64,000 nucleotides of DNA from a bacterium (GTDB lineage Bacteria > Bdellovibrionota_C > UBA2361 > RFPC01), in NCBI GenBank assembly GCA_030431715.1, contig JAUIIO010000003.1, positions 62,001 to 126,000 on the forward strand. Reading direction: 5' to 3'. This document shows positions 57,804 through 64,000 of the stretch, in pieces. A program made the position numbers and the translations under genes. The notes beneath the pieces are model-generated. The model saw only the letters and a program-made list of their open reading frames with translations. It was not told the origin of the DNA and did no database searches. Numbering within the stretch: position 1 is the stretch's first letter; the number at the start of each line of letters is the position of its first letter.

Positions 57804-57816
57804 ATGCGTAACGCAT
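57804..57816. promoter_or_regulatory. Perfect 13-base dyad just before pncB
   Basis: ATGCGT-A-ACGCAT is a perfect dyad six bases before the GGAGG of pncB (start 57833). A similar half ATATGCGTGC lies about 28 bases upstream. The position fits an operator that blocks initiation of the NAD operon. The regulator is unknown to me. Confidence 0.45.
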
Positions 57817-57832
57817 ATTTATGGAGGTCGAT

Positions 57833-59182
57833 ATGAAATCGCTGGTAATTCAAGAACGAGAACAAGATGTGCAGACACTTGAGAGTGAAAATCCTCAGCA
57901 GGTCTGGAGCGAACAGTTTTTGAGCGGTGCTGACATTGCCCTGAGTGCGGATGAGCGCAGGGAGCTGATGCAGGCGACCTTGCCAGAAGACCACAGCGTC
58001 TATGCTGATAAGTATTTCTTGCGATCGAAGCAGATTCTTGAAGCGGAAGGGCTAAACCCTTATGTGCGAGCGCAGGTCTTTATCAGAAAAGGTCCGGGCA
58101 CGGTATATGGCGTAGATGAGGCGCTGGCCATACTCGATAAGTATAGCGATCTCACTAAGAACAACGGCGTAGTGTTCGCAAAAAAAGATGGTGATAGCTA
58201 CGAGAGCGGTGAGGCTCTTATGTTTATCGATGCTCAGGTGCAAGACATTGTTGAGCTCGAAACGATGTACCTCGGGGTCATAGCCGCAGAGACAACCAGA
58301 TTTAATGACGGAGTAAGCAAGGTTGATCTGGAAGCTGTCACTAAAAGGATGTCAGAGGTCGTTAAGGCTGCAGAGGGTAGGCCGGTAATTTACTTCGGTG
58401 CACGACACTGGGACTTTCGGGAAGATGCGGCGATAGCAAATGCCGCGATCGCAGGAGGAGCCATCGGAGCATCTACTGATATCGGTGCTGGCACAGTGGG
58501 CAAACTCGGACAGGGAACAATCCCGCACCTTCTTGAGAACGTTTATGCCTACTACTACGGCAAAGACAACGCAGTGGTTGAAGCCACAAAGGCTTTTGAT
58601 CGGGTAATTGATAAGAGTGTGCCGCGGATAGCTCTTATTGATTACAACAACAAAGAAGTAGATGACTCTGTTGCTACTGCAAAAGCTCTTGATGGCAGGC
58701 TCGCTGCCGTACGTGTTGATACGTGTGGCGAAAATGTGGCGCAAGGGGCTCTTTCCTCGCTCACAGGCGAAGAGGCAAAGGCGTGGAAAAGCGAAGGGCT
58801 CTACCTTCCGGAAGCAAATGATCCTGATTCAAAGTTTTGGGCTGGAACCGGGGTCACTGTAACCGGTGTATATAGACTTCGAAAGGCACTAGATGAGGCT
58901 GGATTCCCTGATGTTCAGATTGTTCTTACTAGCGGCTTTGGTGATCCGAACAAGGTCAAAGCATTTGTCCGAGCAGAAGAGAAGCTTGGAGTAAAGCTCT
59001 TTGATTCACTCGGAGTTGGCGGAGTTTATGAGCCGTGCCGGACTAGCACGATGGATGTCGTATTGGCTGGTGGAATACCAAATGGTCGAGAACCAGTCTC
59101 AAAAGTTGGCAGAACGTATAAGAAAAATCCGTCGCTTGAAGTAAGACTCGGCGATAACAAGGGAGGCTACTATGCAGTCTAA
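57833..59182 (+). CDS. pncB: Nicotinate phosphoribosyltransferase
   Basis: 449 residues. Joins nicotinate and PRPP to nicotinate mononucleotide in NAD salvage (Preiss-Handler route). FIRKGPGTVYGVDEALAILD, then PVIYFGARHWDFREDAAIAN and GTIPHLLENVYAYYYGKDNA, give the family's phosphoribosyl and histidine regions. Late elements are RLAAVRVDTCGENVAQGA and VQIVLTSGFGDPNKVKAFV. ATG 57833 sits behind a perfect GGAGG, so the earlier ATG (57821), which overlaps that Shine-Dalgarno, is rejected. The gene overlaps nadE by 11 bases. Confidence 0.9.
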   Translation: MKSLVIQEREQDVQTLESENPQQVWSEQFLSGADIALSADERRELMQATLPEDHSVYADKYFLRSKQILEAEGLNPYVRAQVFIRKGPGTVYGVDEALAILDKYSDLTKNNGVVFAKKDGDSYESGEALMFIDAQVQDIVELETMYLGVIAAETTRFNDGVSKVDLEAVTKRMSEVVKAAEGRPVIYFGARHWDFREDAAIANAAIAGGAIGASTDIGAGTVGKLGQGTIPHLLENVYAYYYGKDNAVVEATKAFDRVIDKSVPRIALIDYNNKEVDDSVATAKALDGRLAAVRVDTCGENVAQGALSSLTGEEAKAWKSEGLYLPEANDPDSKFWAGTGVTVTGVYRLRKALDEAGFPDVQIVLTSGFGDPNKVKAFVRAEEKLGVKLFDSLGVGGVYEPCRTSTMDVVLAGGIPNGREPVSKVGRTYKKNPSLEVRLGDNKGGYYAV

Positions 59183-60992
59183 AGAAGTAGCCCTTTCTCT
59201 ATCACAAGCAGCTGGTGACAGTGGTCTTTCAACCGGGGCAAAGGTCGAAATTGAAGTTCCACTTCAATCTGCAGCAGCAGAAGTGTCTCGAAAGCTTACT
59301 CAAACAGAGAAAAGCTTACGGGTCGCTGTGGCACAGATAAAGACTGATCCCGGGAAGATCGAAGCGAATGTCGAAAAGATCGTAAAGAGTATTGAGCAGG
59401 CAAAAGACCGTGGGGCACAGCTTGTAGTATTTCCTGAAGCTGCAATTCCTGCTTACTGCAGTATGGATCTTCAGTACAACCGCGCCTATATCGATGACAA
59501 CATCAAGGCTCTTGAGAAGGTAAAGAAAGCATCACAGGGAATAACCACGGTTGTTGGTTTTGTAGATACTGACCTTACAGGAAAAAGATCTGGAAGTAGG
59601 CCTGTTCTCTATAACTCAGCCGCTATCATACGTGACGGTGAGATACTCGGGATTCAGGATAAGAGTTTACTCCCAACGTACGATATCTTCTTTGAAGACA
59701 GGTATTACAGCCCAGCAAGAACAGGAGCTCCAATCGACGTTGCTGGAGTAAAGGTCGGTACCACTATCTGTGAGGACATATGGGCAGGTGCTGAACACTA
59801 TGCCGATGACCCGGCCTCGGTTCTGGTGTCTCAGGGGGCAGAGCTGATTGTTAATCTCTCAGCATCTCCTTTTCATCTCGGCAAACAAGCCACTCGTCAA
59901 AAGATCGTTCAGCAAGCTTCAAAGCAAGCTGGAGTGCCCTGCATCTATGCCAATCTTGTCGGAGGGTTTGATGGGTATGAAGGAGAAGTCATCTTTGATG
60001 GTCGAAGTCTTATCACAAATGCCAGTGGTGATGTAGTCGCCATGGGGAAAGCGTTTGATGAAGATCTTGTTGTTGTAGATGTTTATAAGGAGAAAGAATT
60101 ACCACTAATACCTGAACTCTCTGAGACCGAAGAGCTTTATCACGCACTTGTTCTCGGTATTAAGGACTACATGAGAAGGCTCGCTGCCGGAGGCAAGAAA
60201 GCCATTATCGGACTTAGCGGCGGGATAGACTCAGCACTTGTTGCAGCGCTCGCTGTCGATGCGCTTGGTCCGGATCGAGTGCTAGGTGTCACGATGCCAT
60301 CAAAGTTTAATTCGGACGACACAAAGGGGGCGGCATACGAGCTTGCGGAAAATCTTGGAATAGAGATTCGAACGGTCCCTATACAGAATCAGGTCGATGA
60401 GGCGATAGCCGCACTTCATACCGATGAGAAACTGCGCGACCTTTCTGCCGGAGTATCGAACGAAAACGTGCAGGCCAGAATGAGAATGCTGAACCTTATG
60501 TATTACAGCAATAAGGTTCACGGCATTGTTCTTAATACCGGTAATAAAACAGAGCTCGCTCTTAATAACTGCACCATTTATGGAGACATGGTCGGAGGCT
60601 TTAGTGTGCTTGGTGATGTGGATAAAGACCGAGTGTATGAACTAGCAAAGTTCATTAACACCTACCACGGAAGAGAAGTCATACCGGAATTTAGCATCAT
60701 TACCCCGGCCTCAGCAGAGCTTGCGGCTAATCAAACTGATGCCGATGTGATGGGGGACGACCCTCAAACGCTAGCTCCAATGGTTAGAGACATCATTGAA
60801 CAAGACCTTAATGTCGGTGAAACAAAAGCGCTCTACGGCGGCACCTTTAGTGATGATCAGATCATGCGTGTGTTTACAAGACTCGATGCTTCTGAGTGGA
60901 AAAGACGTCAGGCCTCTCCCGGAATACGTGTTACGAAGCACGCATTTGGAAACGGAAGAAAGATGCCAATGGGGCACGGGTATTACAAGTAA
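59172..60992 (+). CDS. nadE: Glutamine-dependent NAD synthetase
   Basis: 606 residues. Last step of NAD synthesis: amidates deamido-NAD using glutamine. The N-terminal glutaminase (nitrilase fold) keeps the Glu89, Lys164 and Cys200 triad in VVFPEAAIPAYC, IQDKSLLPTYD and GTTICEDIWAG. The synthetase domain shows SGGIDS (349-354), LNTGNKTELALNN and YGDMVGGFSVLGD. The first 50 residues are a variable extension. Translation starts at ATG 59172 behind GGGAGG, overlapping the pncB end. The C-terminus RKMPMGHGYYK is normal for the family. Confidence 0.96.
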   Translation: MQSKEVALSLSQAAGDSGLSTGAKVEIEVPLQSAAAEVSRKLTQTEKSLRVAVAQIKTDPGKIEANVEKIVKSIEQAKDRGAQLVVFPEAAIPAYCSMDLQYNRAYIDDNIKALEKVKKASQGITTVVGFVDTDLTGKRSGSRPVLYNSAAIIRDGEILGIQDKSLLPTYDIFFEDRYYSPARTGAPIDVAGVKVGTTICEDIWAGAEHYADDPASVLVSQGAELIVNLSASPFHLGKQATRQKIVQQASKQAGVPCIYANLVGGFDGYEGEVIFDGRSLITNASGDVVAMGKAFDEDLVVVDVYKEKELPLIPELSETEELYHALVLGIKDYMRRLAAGGKKAIIGLSGGIDSALVAALAVDALGPDRVLGVTMPSKFNSDDTKGAAYELAENLGIEIRTVPIQNQVDEAIAALHTDEKLRDLSAGVSNENVQARMRMLNLMYYSNKVHGIVLNTGNKTELALNNCTIYGDMVGGFSVLGDVDKDRVYELAKFINTYHGREVIPEFSIITPASAELAANQTDADVMGDDPQTLAPMVRDIIEQDLNVGETKALYGGTFSDDQIMRVFTRLDASEWKRRQASPGIRVTKHAFGNGRKMPMGHGYYK

Positions 60993-61003
60993 AAGGAGAA
61001 GAG

Positions 61004-61738
61004 ATGAAAGTATTACTACTAGTAGATATTCAAAACGACTTTTGTCCGGGTGGTGCGCTTGCTGTGCCGCAAGGGAATGAGGTTGTAGAGGTGGCTAATG
61101 CATTAATGGCAAGTGGTGAGTTTGACCTGACACTTGCAAGCCTTGATTGGCACACCCGAGATAATGTGAGCTTTGCACAAAATCACCCCGGCAAACGTGT
61201 TGGAGATGACATCTCGATTGATTACGAGGGAACAAAAGTAAAGCAACACCTGTGGCCTGTTCACTGCGTAGCTGGAACGGTTGGTGCAGAGCTTCATTCA
61301 GGTCTTAATACTGAGAAAATCGACGGGATGATCTGTAAAGGAACACATCCCGCAATTGATAGCTACAGTGCGTTTTTTGATAACGGACAAGTTCAACAAA
61401 CAGCACTTTTTGAAACACTAAAAAATGAAGCAGAGAAGAGGGGAGAGTCCGTAGCTGATATTGAGCTTTCAGTATGCGGGCTTGCTACTGATTACTGCGT
61501 GGCAGCTACTGCGCAAGATGCGCGCTCACTTGGCCTGCGCACATCACTTATCGTTGATGGATGTCGGGCAGTTAATGTGAATCCCGGGGACGAACTGCTT
61601 ACACTTAGAGACCTTAAAAATGCAGGAGTACGCTTAATAACGAGTAAAGACATCGTGAGGCCACGCGAACAAGAGCGAGCTTTGCAGGCTCAAAGTGTTT
61701 CTGTGAGTAAGTCAGTTGAAATATCAAGAGGGGTGTAA
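61004..61738 (+). CDS. pncA: Nicotinamidase
   Basis: 244 residues. Converts nicotinamide to nicotinate, feeding PncB upstream in the same operon. Catalytic Asp8 lies in LLLVDIQNDFCPGG. The metal region is LDWHTRDNVSF. The catalytic Lys is near GMICKGTHPAIDSYSAF and the nucleophile Cys is in VCGLATDYCVAATAQDA. ATG 61004 follows AAGGAGAAGAG; an open frame continues upstream but overlaps nadE and lacks family pattern. There is a 35-residue tail after the usual end. Confidence 0.95.
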   Translation: MKVLLLVDIQNDFCPGGALAVPQGNEVVEVANALMASGEFDLTLASLDWHTRDNVSFAQNHPGKRVGDDISIDYEGTKVKQHLWPVHCVAGTVGAELHSGLNTEKIDGMICKGTHPAIDSYSAFFDNGQVQQTALFETLKNEAEKRGESVADIELSVCGLATDYCVAATAQDARSLGLRTSLIVDGCRAVNVNPGDELLTLRDLKNAGVRLITSKDIVRPREQERALQAQSVSVSKSVEISRGV

Positions 61739-61740
61739 AG

Positions 61741-62289
61741 ATGATTCAAAGAGTTGAAGAACAAACGAAGCGAAAAAACCCGTACGAAGAAACAGGCATT
61801 CAGGGCAGGGGACGGCTCTGGTATGACGAGGCAAACTACGCAGCTGATGCACTGCTCGTTACTGGAATTGGTGATAATGCGGAGAGGTGTAAATTTCTAG
61901 CAATTCAGCGCCGTGATGGAACGTGGGGTACCCCTGGTGGATTTCATGATAGGGGTGAGTCCTCAAGAGAGGCAGCGTTACGAGAGCTCGGCGAGGAAGC
62001 TGTAGCGAATGTTAATCTTGTAGCACGTCGATTTCAGGGAGAAGCCGCCTGTATCTATGAAGGCTACGGGCCAGACCCACGAAATACTGACGATGCTTGG
62101 ATAGAGACTTCCCTTTATCTCTTTACTCTTCCGCCACGTGTTGCTGATGAGCTTGTTATTGCAGCAGGTGATGATGCGATTGATGCGCGTTGGATAGATG
62201 AATCCGAAATGGATGCATATGCATGGTACGCAAGTCATAAAGGGCGCATTCAGGAAGGATTAAAAATTTATAAAAGTAAAACACAATAG
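61741..62289 (+). CDS. Nudix hydrolase in the NAD operon
   Basis: 182 residues. The Nudix box reads GFHDRGESSREAALRELGEE: the GX5E, REU and EE elements are intact, but the Gly that normally follows is Val (codon at 62002). Hydrophobic strands before and after are as expected for a Nudix fold. It sits two bases after pncA, so substrates such as ADP-ribose or NADH-type dinucleotides are plausible. No helix-turn-helix domain is attached, so it is not an NrtR regulator. Confidence 0.9.
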   Translation: MIQRVEEQTKRKNPYEETGIQGRGRLWYDEANYAADALLVTGIGDNAERCKFLAIQRRDGTWGTPGGFHDRGESSREAALRELGEEAVANVNLVARRFQGEAACIYEGYGPDPRNTDDAWIETSLYLFTLPPRVADELVIAAGDDAIDARWIDESEMDAYAWYASHKGRIQEGLKIYKSKTQ

Positions 62290-62301
62290 TTGGAGGTAAT
62301 T

Positions 62302-63903
62302 ATGAGCACACTATTAAATGATGAAGTAGGAACGCAGCTACAGGCAGAGATGGCTCTAGTAAAGAGTGAACTTCCGCATGTTGATTTTGAGCCTGCAAAG
62401 GCTACTGAGCTAGAGCAAGACCGTCCCTTTGAGCAGAAGCGTTATCTGGTGGACGGAGAAATTAGAGAATGGACCGGTGCGCAAGTAGATGTTGAAACAC
62501 CACTGGATCTTGGTAGAGAGAGTGATGTTATCGGATCATATCCTGCACTTGGGAAGAAGGAAGCGCTAGAGATGATTGAGAGTGCGAGTAGTGCTTATCA
62601 ATGTGGGCTAGGAGCGTGGCCACAATCAACGCCTTCTGAGCGCGTCGCAGCTGTTATGAATTTTGCAAATAGTATGAATGATGTTCGTGAGGAAGTTGTA
62701 AAACGAATATCGCTTGAGGTTGGCAAAAGCCTTGCTGATGCTGAAACTGAGTTCGATCGAACTGTAGAATACATTAAGAGAAGTTGCCTTGAAACGTTGA
62801 CGCTTGCAAACGAGTCTGGAGAGGTTATCGAAGAAGGGGGAGTACAGGCTACTGTATCTCGCGAATCGATCGGGACAGTGCTCTGCATGGGCCCATTTAA
62901 CTATCCGCTTAATGAAACGTTTGCCACCATGCTACCTGCTCTCTTGATGGGTAATACGGTAGTAATGAAACCGCCTAAAAAGGGAGTTCTTCTTTTTGAT
63001 CCGCTTCTGGATCTCTTTAAGGAATCTTTTCCTAAGGGTGTAGTGAATGTCATAACAGGAGATGGTCAAGAGGTTATCACTCCAATTATGGAATCAGGTA
63101 AAGTGGATGTACTGGCTTTTATTGGAACCCCTCAGGTTGCCGATATCGTAGCCGGGAATCACCCTGAGCCTCACCGACTAAAAAAGATCTTAGGGCTCGG
63201 TGCAAAGAATCCAGCTGTGATATTTTCAGATGCTGATCTCGATGCCACTATCCCCAAAGCAGTAAAAGGAAGCCTGAGCTTTAATGGACAGAGGTGTACG
63301 GCACTTAAGCTACACTTTGTGGACAGGCATATTGCTGGAGAATATGTTGAGCGATTTGCCTCCGCAGTTGAAGGTCTTAAGGTAGGTCAGCCGTGGGAAG
63401 ACGGAGTAAAGATCACTCCTCTTGCTGAGGGGCCAGCCAAGATCGCATTCCTACGTGAGCTCATTGAGGATGCAGTATCAAAGGGCGCGCAGATAATGAA
63501 CGAGGAAGGGGGAACGGTTAACGGTAACCTCTTTACTCCAGCTGTGCTCTATCCTGTTACTTCCGAGATGAGGATATTTAAGGAGGAACAGTTCGGTCCA
63601 ATAGTGCCAATTGTTCCCGTAAATTCTCCGGGAGAAGCTGTAGATTATCTTGCCAGCCTTCCTTATGGTCAACAGGTAAGTCTCTTTGGTCAGGATGAAC
63701 GAAGACTAAGAAATATGGCATTAACTGCTCAAAAGCTCGTAGGCAGGGTAAACCTAAATGATGAGTGTAAGCGTGGGCCGGATATTCTTCCCTTTACCGG
63801 AAAACGAAGTGCCGCAATGGGTACGCTATCAATTCGAGGAGCTCTTGAAGAGTTTTCAATTGAATCTGTGCTCGCTATGCCGACAAAAAGTAAGGAGGAC
63901 TGA
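62302..63903 (+). CDS. NADP-dependent glyceraldehyde-3-phosphate dehydrogenase-like aldehyde dehydrogenase
   Basis: 533 residues. ALDH superfamily: GPFNYPLNETFATMLPALLM, then GNTVVMKPPKKG for cofactor, ILGLGAKNPAVIFSDADLD with the active-site glutamine/lysine-like region, and the catalytic Cys in FNGQRCTALKLHF. The closing RGPDILPFTGKRSAAMGTLS resembles plant-type GapN. GapN-type enzymes oxidise glyceraldehyde 3-phosphate without making acyl phosphate and generate NADPH. The N-terminal extension of about 40 residues is unusual. ATG 62302 follows GGAGGT; a TTG at 62290 is also in frame. Confidence 0.8.
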   Translation: MSTLLNDEVGTQLQAEMALVKSELPHVDFEPAKATELEQDRPFEQKRYLVDGEIREWTGAQVDVETPLDLGRESDVIGSYPALGKKEALEMIESASSAYQCGLGAWPQSTPSERVAAVMNFANSMNDVREEVVKRISLEVGKSLADAETEFDRTVEYIKRSCLETLTLANESGEVIEEGGVQATVSRESIGTVLCMGPFNYPLNETFATMLPALLMGNTVVMKPPKKGVLLFDPLLDLFKESFPKGVVNVITGDGQEVITPIMESGKVDVLAFIGTPQVADIVAGNHPEPHRLKKILGLGAKNPAVIFSDADLDATIPKAVKGSLSFNGQRCTALKLHFVDRHIAGEYVERFASAVEGLKVGQPWEDGVKITPLAEGPAKIAFLRELIEDAVSKGAQIMNEEGGTVNGNLFTPAVLYPVTSEMRIFKEEQFGPIVPIVPVNSPGEAVDYLASLPYGQQVSLFGQDERRLRNMALTAQKLVGRVNLNDECKRGPDILPFTGKRSAAMGTLSIRGALEEFSIESVLAMPTKSKED

Positions 63904-63904
63904 T

Positions 63905-64000
63905 ATGGTAGCCATAAGTGATCCATTAGAGGAGGGACTAAGAGATACCCAGTGGCTTGGCGAGTCACTGGGGGCTCTTGATGCCAGTACTTTTTCGTCA
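63905..64000 (+). CDS. Partial gene at the right edge of the window
   Basis: Only 32 codons are visible, starting at ATG 63905 behind AAGGAGG, one base after the ALDH stop (MVAISDPLEEGLRDTQWLGE and so on). Likely the next member of the NAD salvage/gapN operon. Nothing about its function can be read from this fragment. Confidence 0.7.
   Translation, partial: MVAISDPLEEGLRDTQWLGESLGALDASTFSS

Noticed and set aside
61741..62289. NrtR-type Nudix transcription regulator
   Set aside because: The catalytic box is largely intact and no winged helix-turn-helix domain follows the Nudix fold; the protein is too short.
1..64000. tRNA and rRNA genes
   Set aside because: No cloverleaf or rRNA-like stretch was noticed by eye on either strand; a dedicated search would be needed to exclude a tRNA.

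Overview
The window looks like chromosomal DNA of a free-living, flagellated Gram-negative bacterium. The signs are flagellar basal-body genes, several lipoprotein and Sec signal peptides, an orphan periplasmic binding protein, FeoAB iron uptake and a YggX homologue. Base composition is moderate by eye, and GTG and TTG starts occur. The mixture (a MoxR/DUF58/DUF4129/DUF4350 locus, ELWxxDGT-repeat and RHS/YD-repeat giants, TIMP-like and FG-GAP proteins) resembles deltaproteobacterial-type or related uncultured lineages. Nothing here fixes the taxon, and no rRNA or tRNA gene was recognised.

Layout. 1-1123 (minus) is the 5' part of a flagellin whose variable region is built from FG-GAP/VCBS repeats, with a near-consensus sigma-28 promoter in front. 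1309-3563 is feoAB. 3705-8862 is a five-gene MoxR-type operon, met tail to tail by an RDD-SpoIIM fusion gene (8857-10605). 10745-13691 holds three unrecognised genes, two of them probably membrane-bound or exported. A Fic AMP-transferase gene (13817-14917) seems to be leaderless, with its promoter inside or between two strong palindromes; a zinc alcohol dehydrogenase is divergent from it. 16404-17753 is a polytopic membrane protein. 18070-24358 is a flagellar operon (flgB flgC fliE fliF fliH fliI fliJ and a motE-like gene) that lacks fliG at its usual place.

24570-31445 holds a large exported ELWxxDGT-repeat protein, a YdjM-like membrane protein, rmuC, a NagD-like phosphatase and an ECF sigma factor. 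31935-38196 is a tight run: yggX, proC, an amidohydrolase, an alpha/beta-hydrolase-like protein, a GT2 glycosyltransferase, a PIG-L deacetylase and a BshC-like protein. It may be an unrecognised small-molecule pathway with bacillithiol-like chemistry. fliS, an HI0933-type flavoprotein and a fatty-acid desaturase follow, then a lipoprotein. 42747-54040 is a surface/polymorphic-toxin locus: a polyglutamine exported protein, a 2925-residue RHS protein with a CxxCH motif, an alpha/alpha-toroid, FN3 and four putative Ig-like domains, and two possible immunity genes. 54105-57359 (minus) encodes a TIMP-like protein, two lipoproteins and a substrate-binding protein. 57833-64000 is an NAD salvage operon (pncB, nadE, pncA, Nudix, gapN-like, one partial gene).

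Three copies of a bipartite structured intergenic repeat (24374, 38938, 41636) lie between genes. One internal stem differs by paired changes between copies, which supports a folded structure. The most unusual items are the FG-GAP flagellin, the palindrome-embedded leaderless fic promoter, the repeat family, the BshC-like operon, the toroid/CxxCH-RHS protein and the TIMP-like secreted protein.
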